Positions 1 through 7,221 are shown, counted from the first letter of the stretch. The stretch: 12,146 nt of DNA from Lachnospiraceae bacterium (GCA_024684155.1 JAIKXK010000055.1:1-12146); one strand, 5' to 3'. Made by a program: numbers and translations. The notes: generated by a model from the sequence alone, not told the origin.

Positions 1-447
<447 letters not shown>

Positions 448-450
448 AGA

Positions 451-1299
451 CTATACTCCTGAGTAAGCTGAGAATCCACCATCGATTGGAATAACAACAC
501 CTGTTACGAATCCAGCCATCTTTTCATTTAATAAGTAAAGAAGAGTTCCGTTTAATTCTTCTGCTTCACCAAAACGTCCCATAGGAGTAGCAGCTAAAAT
601 CTTTTCTGTACGAGGGGTTGGTTTACCATTCTCATCGAAAAGTAAGTCTTTGTTCTGCTTTGTTACGAAAAATCCAGGTGCAATAGCGTTTACACGGATA
701 CCAGCCTTAGAGAAATGAACAGCTAACCACTGTGTAAAGTTTGAGATAGCAGCCTTTGCTCCTGAGTAAGCTGGAATCTTTGTAAGTGGTGTGAAAGCAT
801 TCATAGAAGAAATGTTAATAACGCTGCAGTTTTCACGGCCAACCATATCCTTTGCAAAAATCTGTGTAGGAAGTAAAGTTCCGATGAAGTTTAAGTTGAA
901 TACGAACTGTACGCCTGACTGATCTAAATCAAAGAAAGAAACTAAATCTTCTTTATCTTCATCACCTAACTCATAGTATTCGTTCGTTGTGTTTGCTCTA
1001 GCGTTGTTTCCGCCAGCACCATTGATTAAGATATCGCAAGGACCAAAGTCTTTTAATACAGCTTCATGGCAAGCTTCTAAGCTTTCTTTTTCCAAAACAT
1101 TTGCCTTGTATCCCTTTGCTTCAAAACCAGCATCTCTAATTTCTTTTGCATAAGCTTCAGCAGCTTCTTCATTTAAGTCTAAAAGAGCAACTTTTGCTCC
1201 CTGTTCAGCTAATGTCTTTGCAAACATAGAGCATAAAACTCCGCCTGCTCCTGTTACAACTGCAACTTTTCCCTTAAGATTTAAACTATAATCGCTCAT
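451..1299 (-). CDS. uxuB: SDR-family D-fructuronate reductase (D-mannonate oxidoreductase)
   Basis: This is a 282-residue classical short-chain dehydrogenase, predicted to reduce D-fructuronate to D-mannonate with NADH. What is seen: a Rossmann nucleotide loop VTGAGGVLC at 15-23, an acidic Asp41 at the end of strand 2 that favours NAD(H) over NADP(H), an NGAGG segment near 94-98, and the catalytic Ser164/165, Tyr178 and Lys182 in YSGAK, followed by VNAIAPGFF. The loop departs from the textbook TGxxxGxG, but GGVLC is, as I recall, the usual form in the UxuB/YjmF-like SDR clade. Position between uxuA and uxaC gives the substrate. It is unrelated to the long-chain UxuB of E. coli. It begins 17 nt after uxuA with a GAAGG ribosome binding site. 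The family is secure; exact substrate rests on context, and gluconate 5-dehydrogenase-like activity is the main alternative. Confidence 0.85.
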   Translation of the reverse strand: MSDYSLNLKGKVAVVTGAGGVLCSMFAKTLAEQGAKVALLDLNEEAAEAYAKEIRDAGFEAKGYKANVLEKESLEACHEAVLKDFGPCDILINGAGGNNARANTTNEYYELGDEDKEDLVSFFDLDQSGVQFVFNLNFIGTLLPTQIFAKDMVGRENCSVINISSMNAFTPLTKIPAYSGAKAAISNFTQWLAVHFSKAGIRVNAIAPGFFVTKQNKDLLFDENGKPTPRTEKILAATPMGRFGEAEELNGTLLYLLNEKMAGFVTGVVIPIDGGFSAYSGV

Positions 1300-1316
1300 T
1301 TAAAATACCTTCTTTC

Positions 1317-2366
1317 TTATTTATCATTCTTTTCAATTGCTTCAAATAAGCCGTTAATATAGGTAGCGCCTAATGCTCTATCATAAAGACCATATCCGGC
1401 ACGTCCTGTTTCACCCCAGATCATTCTTCCGTGGTCAGGTCTTACATATCCGCTAAATCCACCATCGTGAAGTGCCTTTGCGATAGCATACATATCTAAT
1501 GAACCACAGGATGAAAGATGAGCTCTTTCTTCAAATCCATCTTCTACCAATGCTACGTTTCTTAAGTGCGCAAAGTGAATTCTTCCCATCTTTGCGTATT
1601 TATATGCCATAGTAGCTACATCATTCTTTGCAGAGCATCCTAAAGATCCAGTACAAAGTGTAATTCCGTGATGAGGATCATCATATAATGATAAGAAACG
1701 ATCTAAGCTCTTTTCATCAACGATGATACGTGGTAATCCAAAAATGCTCCAGCATGGATCATCTTCATGGATTGCCATGTTAACATCACATTCAGCTGCT
1801 ACGGGGATAATCTTTTTAATGAAGTACTCTAAGTTGTCCCAAAGATCATCTTCTGTCATCTGATTGTATTCTGCAACCACAGCTGCTAATTCTTCTCTGG
1901 TGTAACTTGCGTCCCATCCAGGAAGTGTTAAATCACTATCACCATTTAAAGGATTTACCTTATCTACCTGTGACTGATAGTAAACTAAAGAAGTAGATCC
2001 ATCTCCAAGGGGATGATCAAGCTGAGTTCTTGTCCAGTCAAATACAGGCATGAAGTTGTAGCATACACACTTGATTCCCGCTTTTGCTACACGTCTGATA
2101 TTTTCACAATAGTTTTCAATGTATTTATCTCTGGTAGGTTTTCCTAATTTAATGTCTTCATGTACAGGAATACTTTCGATAACTTCAAAGTTAAGTCCAG
2201 CATCTTCTGTCTGTTTCTTCAAATTTGCAATGGATTCCTCTGGCCATACCTCACCAACAGGAACATCATAAACTGCAGTTACGATAGAATCCATTCCAGG
2301 AATCTGACGAATGTGATTTAAGGTTACAGGATCTTCCGGTCCGTACCAACGAAAAGATAACTTCAT
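1317..2366 (-). CDS. uxuA: Mannonate dehydratase
   Basis: UxuA dehydrates D-mannonate to 2-keto-3-deoxy-D-gluconate in the cytoplasm, using a divalent metal. The 349-residue protein has the normal family length and start (MKLSFRWYG). The expected metal and active-site residues are all present in a TIM-barrel context: His200 in AIHEDDP, Cys238 in TLCTGSLG, His267 in HFAHLRN, and Asp311-His312 in RPDHGR. It is the first gene of the operon. Its ATG follows a strong GGAGG site (2373-2378 region) and lies opposite the divergent AraC-type regulator. The product, KDG, would next need KdgK and KdgA, which are not in this window. Confidence 0.96.
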   Translation of the reverse strand: MKLSFRWYGPEDPVTLNHIRQIPGMDSIVTAVYDVPVGEVWPEESIANLKKQTEDAGLNFEVIESIPVHEDIKLGKPTRDKYIENYCENIRRVAKAGIKCVCYNFMPVFDWTRTQLDHPLGDGSTSLVYYQSQVDKVNPLNGDSDLTLPGWDASYTREELAAVVAEYNQMTEDDLWDNLEYFIKKIIPVAAECDVNMAIHEDDPCWSIFGLPRIIVDEKSLDRFLSLYDDPHHGITLCTGSLGCSAKNDVATMAYKYAKMGRIHFAHLRNVALVEDGFEERAHLSSCGSLDMYAIAKALHDGGFSGYVRPDHGRMIWGETGRAGYGLYDRALGATYINGLFEAIEKNDK

Positions 2367-2407
2367 ACATATACCTCCAAATTATTTTGCCTTTTGTATC
2401 TGTCTCC

Positions 2408-2436
2408 ATATTAACCCCTTTTTTTACAATAGACTA
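2408..2436 (-). promoter_or_regulatory. Candidate uxuA operon promoter (weak)
   Basis: Read on the minus strand, a TAATAT at 2408-2413 makes a fair -10 box. The hexamer 17 nt upstream (2431-2436, TAGTCT) is a poor -35. That -35 region lies inside the perfect palindrome at 2426-2440. A weak -35 overlapped by a binding site would fit a promoter that needs an activator or is blocked by a repressor. The exact start point is uncertain. Confidence 0.35.
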
Positions 2437-2440
2437 TTGT
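2426..2440. repeat. Perfect palindrome, candidate operator between uxuA and regulator gene
   Basis: ACAATAG-A-CTATTGT is a perfect 7+1+7 inverted repeat. It sits over the -35 region of the candidate uxuA promoter and about 60 bp upstream of the expected start of the divergent regulator transcript. The symmetry suits a dimeric repressor (GntR or LacI type) better than an AraC protein, which usually binds direct repeats. No terminator-like features accompany it. A role as operator is inferred from position and symmetry only. Confidence 0.5.
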
Positions 2441-2457
2441 TATTTTATTCATTTAAA

Positions 2458-2486
2458 TTGTAAAAATGAATATAACGTGTTATACT
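2458..2486 (+). promoter_or_regulatory. Promoter of the AraC-family regulator gene
   Basis: TTGTAA (2458-2463) and TATACT (2481-2486) are separated by exactly 17 nt, a good sigma-A-type promoter. Transcription would start near 2493, leaving a leader of about 30 nt before the TTG at 2522. This supports the downstream TTG start, because the in-frame ATG at 2387 lies upstream of the promoter. Confidence 0.7.
2471..2484. repeat. Inverted repeat over the regulator promoter -10
   Basis: TATAAC-GT-GTTATA is a 6+2+6 inverted repeat that covers the end of the spacer and most of the -10 box of the regulator promoter. A protein bound here would block transcription, so it is a candidate autoregulatory or second-regulator site. 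Its sequence differs from the palindrome at 2426-2440. AT-rich promoters often contain chance symmetry. Confidence 0.35.
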
Positions 2487-2509
2487 TGGTTCAGTTACAG
2501 AATTTGAAT

Positions 2510-2514
2510 GGAGG
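2510..2514 (+). promoter_or_regulatory. Ribosome binding site that sets the TTG start of the regulator
   Basis: GGAGG lies 7 nt before the TTG at 2522-2524, ideal spacing. No comparable site precedes the in-frame ATG at 2387, so this site decides the start. Confidence 0.8.
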
Positions 2515-2521
2515 AAAAATT

Positions 2522-3391
2522 TTGGCATATATCGAATCAGGACTCTTTAACTCGGACATGCAACATCCGGAATTTGAAATTCATCATAGAAGAGATGACA
2601 TTGAATCTTATCATCCCTCATCAGAAAAACAGCCTATTCAGTTGCATCATCATGACTTTTATGAGGTTTACTATTTTATCTCAGGAAATGTTGACTATTT
2701 AGTAGAGAATAAAACCTATCATTTGCATCCCGGAGATTTACTTTTAATGTCGCCATTGGAATTACATCAACCGGTATTTCGAGAGGATAGTGGTATCTAT
2801 GAACGTATTGTTCTTTGGATTGATGGAAAGAAATTATCTGAGTTATCCAATTCCGAAATTTCCTTTTTATCCTGTTTTAAACAAAGTCAAAGTGACACAG
2901 ATGCACACCTGTATCATATAAAAGAAGAAAAGCAAAAAACACTACAATACTTCTTAGACGAATTAATCTCAACTACACAGGCAGATAACAAGTATTCCTC
3001 ATTGATTGCGAATTCTCTTTTAACCATGTTACTTTGTAACTTCCATAAATTAGCATCTCAGGACAGTAACGCAAAAGATCACAGACGTATGTCCGTACAA
3101 ATTGCAAACTGTGTTGATTACATTAATATGAATCTGGATAAAAACCTGTCTCTTGATTTATTAGCAAAGGAATGTTTTATTTCAAAGCAACATTTACTTC
3201 GTACCTTTAAAGAAGCTATGGGATTTTCTGTTCATCAATACATTCAAAAGAAACGTCTGCTTATGGCGAGACAATATATGCAAAATGGCGACTCTCCAAA
3301 GGAAGCTGCCATGAAGTGCGGATTTTCAGATTACTCTGTTTTCTACCGCGCATACCGCAAAGAATATGGAAAAAGCCCATCCAAAAATTAG
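2522..3391 (+). CDS. AraC-family transcriptional regulator with N-terminal cupin, divergent from uxuA
   Basis: This is a 289-residue DNA-binding regulator, counted from the TTG start at 2522. The frame extends up to an ATG at 2387, but the added residues are encoded by promoter DNA and lack a ribosome binding site. The N-terminal half is a cupin ligand-binding domain, roughly residues 38-100, with LHHHDFYEVYYFISG, then YHLHPGDLLLMSPLELHQP. The C-terminal part carries the two helix-turn-helix units of the AraC family: about 209-231 (LDLLAKECFISKQHLLRTFK) and 257-280 (KEAAMKCGFSDYSVFYRAY), ending near the C-terminus in YGKSP. Its divergent placement suggests that it controls uxuA-uxuB-uxaC in response to a uronate or a pathway intermediate. 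Activation is usual for the family. The ligand is not visible from sequence, and it may also act on distant genes. Confidence 0.93.
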   Translation: MAYIESGLFNSDMQHPEFEIHHRRDDIESYHPSSEKQPIQLHHHDFYEVYYFISGNVDYLVENKTYHLHPGDLLLMSPLELHQPVFREDSGIYERIVLWIDGKKLSELSNSEISFLSCFKQSQSDTDAHLYHIKEEKQKTLQYFLDELISTTQADNKYSSLIANSLLTMLLCNFHKLASQDSNAKDHRRMSVQIANCVDYINMNLDKNLSLDLLAKECFISKQHLLRTFKEAMGFSVHQYIQKKRLLMARQYMQNGDSPKEAAMKCGFSDYSVFYRAYRKEYGKSPSKN

Positions 3392-3400
3392 ATTGATTTT

Positions 3401-3430
3401 AAGACCGAGTGCCTTTGGCCTCGGTCTTTT
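3401..3430 (+). terminator. Rho-independent terminator of the regulator gene
   Basis: Nine nucleotides after the regulator stop, AAGACCGAG (3401-3409) pairs with CTCGGTCTT (3420-3428). An inner GCC/GGC pairing encloses a TTT loop, and a T run follows. The GC-rich stem and position make this a confident terminator on the plus strand. Confidence 0.9.
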
Positions 3431-3485
3431 GCAATATTTGGCTACTTTTTTATCTCAGATGGCAAGTAATTTCTATTTCACCCGC

Positions 3486-3491
3486 TATAAT
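3486..3491 (+). promoter_or_regulatory. Candidate -10 box of a small intergenic transcription unit
   Basis: A perfect TATAAT lies at 3486-3491. No good -35 exists: the hexamer at 17-nt spacing is CAAGTA and neighbouring spacings are no better, and there is no TG extension. If used, the transcript would start near 3498, about 38 nt before the small ORF at 3536. It would end at the hairpin at 3666-3697, about 200 nt in all. Confidence 0.4.
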
Positions 3492-3535
3492 GAAAAGCGT
3501 AACAGAGATAGTGAGATGAAGAAATGAGGTAAGAA

Positions 3536-3619
3536 ATGATTTCATTACAGAAAGCTTTTAAAGAAGCAGTAGACTTCGTAAACTTTATTAGATATTACAA
3601 CGACGAACAATATCGTTAA
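3536..3619 (+). CDS. Possible 27-residue small protein, unknown function
   Basis: ATG at 3536-3538 opens a 27-codon frame ending with TAA at 3617-3619. It follows a GAGG ribosome binding site at ideal distance and a TATAAT box upstream. The peptide begins MISLQKAFKEAVDFV and ends RYYNDEQYR. It has no signal peptide or membrane-length hydrophobic stretch. Its regular hydrophobic spacing (I2, L4, F8, V12, V15, I18) suggests a short amphipathic helix. It has no Trp residue, and it runs towards trpA, so it is not a trp attenuation peptide. I do not recognise it. The alternative is that the region is a small RNA and the ORF is chance. Confidence 0.4.
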   Translation: MISLQKAFKEAVDFVNFIRYYNDEQYR

Positions 3620-3628
3620 TTCGATATT
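3609..3628 (+). repeat. Hairpin spanning the stop codon of the small ORF
   Basis: AATATCG (3609-3615) is the exact reverse complement of CGATATT (3622-3628), with a six-base loop TTAATT holding the TAA stop of the small ORF. The stem is AT-rich and lacks a T run, so it is not a terminator. It may be a structural element of a small RNA or chance. Confidence 0.35.
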
Positions 3629-3632
3629 ATCC

Positions 3633-3658
3633 TATATAACCCCTATATATATAACCCC
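3633..3658. repeat. Short tandem repeat TATATAACCCC
   Basis: TATATAACCCC occurs at 3633-3643 and again at 3648-3658, a 15-bp period, followed by more C. It lies between the small ORF and the bidirectional terminator. No function can be assigned. It may be low-complexity drift. Confidence 0.45.
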
Positions 3659-3665
3659 CCTTTTA

Positions 3666-3697
3666 AAAAGCCCATCGGTATGAACCGACGGGCTTTT
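3666..3697. terminator. Bidirectional terminator between the small ORF and the trp operon
   Basis: AAAAGCCC (3666-3673) pairs with GGGCTTTT (3690-3697), and an inner TCGGT/ACCGA stem with an ATGA loop extends it past one A-C mismatch. T runs appear on both strands, so it can end plus-strand transcripts from the small unit and minus-strand trp transcripts about 50 nt past trpA. Confidence 0.88.
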
Positions 3698-3721
3698 CCT
3701 CATTTCTATAAGCTTTTATTT

Positions 3722-3745
3722 AAAAGAAAGAAGCCTCTTTCTTTT
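3722..3745 (-). repeat. AT-rich hairpin directly after trpA
   Basis: A perfect 10-bp stem, AAAAGAAAGA (3722-3731) with TCTTTCTTTT (3736-3745) and a four-base loop, touches the trpA stop codon. On the minus strand it is followed by AAAT rather than a U tract, so it looks more like a 3'-end stabiliser than a terminator. The main terminator is the next hairpin. Confidence 0.5.
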
Positions 3746-4515
3746 TATCGAATTGCATTTTTCATGGAAGCAACATAGTCCGCTACATAAGGAACACAAT
3801 CTTTTCCATATTGGGCACAAAGTTTTACAATGGCAGATCCTACAATAACACCATCTGACTTTTCCGCCATATTCCTTGCCTGCTCTGGTGTGGAAATTCC
3901 AAATCCTACTGCCGCAGGAATATCACTTACTTCTTTTACTAAGCTCACCATAGCACCAATATCTGTGGTAATTTCACTTCGAACACCTGTTACTCCAAGA
4001 GAAGACACGCAGTAAACAAATCCTTCTGCATCCTTGGCAATGGTTTTTATTCTCTCATGAGAAGTAGGTGCTATTAAGGAAATAAAATCTAAATCATAGT
4101 TTCTGGCCACAGTAGCAAATTCTTCTTTTTCTTCAAAGGGAACGTCAGGCAGAATAAGACCGTTCATTCCCACTTCCTTAGCCTTTTTCATGAAACGATC
4201 AATGCCATAGGAAAATACCACATTGGCATAGGTCATAAAGACCATAGGAATCTTTGTATTTTTTCGAATTTTTACTACCATATCAAAAATCTTATCGGTA
4301 GTTACGCCACCAGATAAGGCTCTAATGTTTGCCTCCTGAATAACAGGACCTTCTGCTGTGGGATCAGAAAATGGAATTCCAAGTTCGATTACATCTGCCC
4401 CTGATTTTTCCATAGCATATACTAACTGTTCCGTTACATCTAAGGATGGATCCCCACAAGTAATGAAAGGAATAAATGCCTTTCCCTTTTCAAATGCTTC
4501 TTTGATATTACTCAT
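3745..4515 (-). CDS. trpA: Tryptophan synthase alpha subunit
   Basis: TrpA cleaves indole-3-glycerol phosphate to indole and glyceraldehyde 3-phosphate and passes indole to TrpB through a tunnel. The ATG at 4513-4515 (MSNIKEAF) is chosen because GGGGAG precedes it by 7 nt. A longer frame to 4542 lies inside trpB. The product has 256 residues, normal for the family. The TIM barrel starts with FIPFITCGDPS. The catalytic Glu is E44 in VIELGIPFSDP. The residue matching E. coli Asp60 is Glu55 (TAEGPVIQ), a conservative change. GFGISTPEQ and GVIVGSAIV near the end form the phosphate site. The start overlaps the trpB stop by 8 nt, so the two subunits of the complex are likely translationally coupled. 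It is the last gene of the operon. Confidence 0.97.
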   Translation of the reverse strand: MSNIKEAFEKGKAFIPFITCGDPSLDVTEQLVYAMEKSGADVIELGIPFSDPTAEGPVIQEANIRALSGGVTTDKIFDMVVKIRKNTKIPMVFMTYANVVFSYGIDRFMKKAKEVGMNGLILPDVPFEEKEEFATVARNYDLDFISLIAPTSHERIKTIAKDAEGFVYCVSSLGVTGVRSEITTDIGAMVSLVKEVSDIPAAVGFGISTPEQARNMAEKSDGVIVGSAIVKLCAQYGKDCVPYVADYVASMKNAIR

Positions 4516-5692
4516 TGATATTCTCCCCTCTGTAGCGGGCAATGGCCGCTACGTCTTTATCACCTCGTCCGGAAACGGTAATTACTACTATTTTGTCTTT
4601 CTCCATCTTTGGCACAATCTTTAAGGCATGAGCAATGGCATGAGAACTTTCAATGGCTGGGATAATTCCCTCTGTTTTTGATAAGTACTCAAATGCATTT
4701 ACTGCCTCATCATCTGTAATGGAAACATATTCTGCTCGGCCACTATCGTAAAGCATGGCATGTTCCGGTCCAATTCCTGGATAATCCAATCCTGCAGAAA
4801 TTGAATATACGGGAGCAATCTGTCCGTATTCATCCTGACAAAAATAGGATTTCATTCCGTGGAAGATTCCAATCTTTCCAGTGGCAATGGTGGCAGCAGT
4901 ATCTTTTGTATTTACTCCACGTCCTGCAGCCTCACATCCAATTAAACGTACATTTTCATCTTCGATGAAGTGATAAAAGCTTCCTATGGCATTACTTCCA
5001 CCACCAACACAAGCAAGGACAGCATCTGGAAGACGACCTTCTGCCTCCATCATCTGCTGTTTAATTTCTCTTGAGATAATGGCCTGATAATCTCTGACAA
5101 TGGTAGGAAAGGGATGTGGCCCCATAACAGAACCAAGTACATAGTGAGTATCATCAATTCGATTGGTCCACTCACGCATGGTTTCTGATACGGCATCCTT
5201 TAGGGTAGCAGTACCAGATGTTACTGGATGTACCTTTGCTCCAAGAAGCTTCATACGATAAACATTTAGGGCCTGACGACGAGTGTCTTCTTCACCCATA
5301 AATACTTCACATTCCATACCCATAAGAGCAGCAACAGTAGCTGTGGCCACGCCATGCTGACCAGCACCGGTTTCAGCAATGACTCTGGTTTTTCCCATCT
5401 TCTTTGCCAAAAGTACCTGTCCAAGGCAGTTGTTGATTTTGTGTGCACCTGTATGGTTTAAATCTTCACGTTTTAAATATACCTTTGCTCCTCCTAAATC
5501 CTCTGTCATATGCTTTGCATAGTACAAACGGGATGGACGGTTTGCATAGTTATTATATAAATCTGTAAGTTCCTTATTAAACTCCGGGTCGTTTTTATAA
5601 TGGTTGTAAGCTTCTTCTAATTCTATTACAGCATTCATTAAGGTTTCCGGGATGTATTGTCCACCATGAATACCAAATCTTCCGTTACTCAT
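4508..5692 (-). CDS. trpB: Tryptophan synthase beta subunit
   Basis: TrpB condenses indole with L-serine to L-tryptophan using pyridoxal phosphate. The ATG at 5690-5692 (MSNGRFGIHGGQYIPETL) gives 394 residues, the usual length. It is preceded by AAAGGA at good spacing, whereas the longer frame to 5737 adds 15 unsupported residues. Key residues: PLP Lys85 in HTGAHKINN, catalytic Glu107 in ETGAGQHG, the phosphate cup GGGSNA at 230-235, Asp303 in SAGLDYPG, and Ser374 in VSGRGDKD near the PLP ring nitrogen. These mark the TrpB1 type that pairs with TrpA. It follows trpF after 56 nt, the longest gap inside this operon, and overlaps trpA. Confidence 0.98.
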   Translation of the reverse strand: MSNGRFGIHGGQYIPETLMNAVIELEEAYNHYKNDPEFNKELTDLYNNYANRPSRLYYAKHMTEDLGGAKVYLKREDLNHTGAHKINNCLGQVLLAKKMGKTRVIAETGAGQHGVATATVAALMGMECEVFMGEEDTRRQALNVYRMKLLGAKVHPVTSGTATLKDAVSETMREWTNRIDDTHYVLGSVMGPHPFPTIVRDYQAIISREIKQQMMEAEGRLPDAVLACVGGGSNAIGSFYHFIEDENVRLIGCEAAGRGVNTKDTAATIATGKIGIFHGMKSYFCQDEYGQIAPVYSISAGLDYPGIGPEHAMLYDSGRAEYVSITDDEAVNAFEYLSKTEGIIPAIESSHAIAHALKIVPKMEKDKIVVITVSGRGDKDVAAIARYRGENINE

Positions 5693-5748
5693 AACAATTC
5701 CTTTCTCTGTTTTACTAATCTTTTTTCTTATAATCAATGAGTTTCATT

Positions 5749-6357
5749 TTACGAAATTCTACTCATAATATCCATAATCATTTTTACTTTCTTTGGATCT
5801 TTATCTCCATTTGTTTCTAAGGATGAACTTAAATCAATGGCAAAAGGGTGTAGGGTATCAATGGCATTTTTTATATTTGTTTCATCTAACCCACCAGCCA
5901 AAAAATATTCTCTATCCATATCAGAAATCAGATTCCAGTTAAAAGACTCCCCACTTCCTTTTCCTGCATCTAAAAGCACGTAGTCTGCAGGGGACTCTTT
6001 TGCTCGAAAAACATCAAACTCATCCCGAACAATAATAGCCTTCATAACCGGCTTTTTTGTTTCCTGTTGTACATGAAAAATATAATCTTCATCCTCATCG
6101 CCGTGAAGCTGGGCCATATCAATTATCCCTTCATTTAAAAGACCAATCACATCCTCCACTGGAGAATTTACAAATACTCCCACCTTTGTAATAGAAGAGG
6201 ATACTTCCTTTGATAATTCTCTTGCCACTTCTTTTGTTAAAGAGCGGTGACTTTTTGGAAAGTCTATGATAAAACCACAGTAATCTGGCAATTCCTGATT
6301 CATAATTGCCACATCTTCATGGCTTTTTATACCACATAGCTTAATTTTTGTTTTCAT
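5749..6357 (-). CDS. trpF: Phosphoribosylanthranilate isomerase
   Basis: TrpF catalyses the Amadori rearrangement of N-(5-phosphoribosyl)-anthranilate to the carboxyphenylamino-deoxyribulose phosphate used by TrpC. The 202-residue TIM barrel has the general base Cys8 in KLCGIK, Arg38 in SHRSL, QLHGDE at 83-88, the general acid Asp130 in LLDAGKGSG, and phosphate-binding AGGLDETN (154-161) and LSSSLET (176-182). It is free-standing and not fused to trpC as in enteric bacteria. The ATG follows an AGGA site by 8 nt, and the gap from trpC is 41 nt. Confidence 0.96.
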   Translation of the reverse strand: MKTKIKLCGIKSHEDVAIMNQELPDYCGFIIDFPKSHRSLTKEVARELSKEVSSSITKVGVFVNSPVEDVIGLLNEGIIDMAQLHGDEDEDYIFHVQQETKKPVMKAIIVRDEFDVFRAKESPADYVLLDAGKGSGESFNWNLISDMDREYFLAGGLDETNIKNAIDTLHPFAIDLSSSLETNGDKDPKKVKMIMDIMSRIS

Positions 6358-6398
6358 AAATTAATTCCTGTTTTATTTTTTAGAAAAATTCCTTTATT

Positions 6399-7208
6399 TT
6401 AGCGGTTTATAGGGCCACCATTTAAATCCTTCAGCATAGATTTTTTATCTTCAGCCCGCATTAAGGTCTCTCCAATTAATACTGCATCTATCTGATTTTC
6501 TCTTAATAATTCGATATCTTTTGCAGTTTTTATTCCACTTTCTGAAACAAATAAAACCTCAGAAGGCGCATTTTTTCTAAGGTTTACACTATTCATTGGA
6601 TCTACGGTAAAGGTCTTTAAATCACGGTTATTTACACCGATAATTTTTGCCCCTTGAAGAACTCCGCGGTGGATTTCTACTTCATTATGCGCCTCAACTA
6701 AGGCATCCATCCCCAATTCTTCTGTTAACTCAATATATCTTTTTAACTCTTCATCCCTAAGAAGAGATACAATTAAAAGAATGGCAGAGGCGCCAAGATA
6801 AGCTGCCTCGTAGATCATATACTCATCAATAGTAAAGTCCTTACGAAGAACAGGGATACTTACTTCCTGGACAATTTCCTGTAAATACTGATAAGAACCT
6901 AAGAAATAGGAAGGTTCTGTTAATACAGAAATAGCTGAAGCTCCAGCTTTCTCATAATCTTTTGCAATTTCAAGATAAGGAAAGTCTTCCACAATAATTC
7001 CCTTGGAAGGAGATGCCTTTTTAACTTCACAGATATAACTCATTCCCGGCTTTTTTAGGGCTTCAAAAAAAGATGGATGTGTATATCCCTCTACATGAAT
7101 TTTTTCATAGGTGATTTCCTTTAAGTCCTCAAGTGAAAGATGGGCTTTTTTATCTTCTATACGAATTCTAGTTTTTTCTGCTATCTTTTCTAAAATATTC
7201 TCTGCCAT
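6399..7208 (-). CDS. trpC: Indole-3-glycerol phosphate synthase
   Basis: TrpC closes the indole ring with loss of CO2 and water, giving indole-3-glycerol phosphate. The 269-residue monofunctional enzyme shows the whole active site: Glu61 and Lys63 in CEVKKASPSKG, Lys123 in LRKDFTID, Glu172 in LVEAHNE, Asn193 and Arg195 in IGVNNRDL, and Ser222/Ser224 in VSESG. Its start lies 13 nt after the trpD stop. The AAAGGG ribosome binding site overlaps that stop, which suggests coupled translation. Confidence 0.98.
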   Translation of the reverse strand: MAENILEKIAEKTRIRIEDKKAHLSLEDLKEITYEKIHVEGYTHPSFFEALKKPGMSYICEVKKASPSKGIIVEDFPYLEIAKDYEKAGASAISVLTEPSYFLGSYQYLQEIVQEVSIPVLRKDFTIDEYMIYEAAYLGASAILLIVSLLRDEELKRYIELTEELGMDALVEAHNEVEIHRGVLQGAKIIGVNNRDLKTFTVDPMNSVNLRKNAPSEVLFVSESGIKTAKDIELLRENQIDAVLIGETLMRAEDKKSMLKDLNGGPINR

Positions 7209-7221
7209 AGCTTATTACCCT

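Noticed and set aside
2411..2425. Similarity between the AAAGGGGTTAATAT run near uxuA and the GGGGTTATAT run near 3650
   Set aside because: The shared bases are few and low in complexity. I could not separate this from chance.
2387..2521. N-terminal extension of the AraC-type regulator to the ATG at 2387
   Set aside because: It would begin upstream of the promoter, has no ribosome binding site, and the added residues look like translated AT-rich promoter DNA.
3536..3619. Small ORF as a trp attenuation leader peptide
   Set aside because: It has no tryptophan codons, lies downstream of trpA and reads towards it on the opposite strand. The operon has a T-box instead.
4516..4542. Longer trpA start inside trpB
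   Set aside because: The ATG at 4513-4515 has GGGGAG 7 nt upstream and matches the usual TrpA N-terminus.
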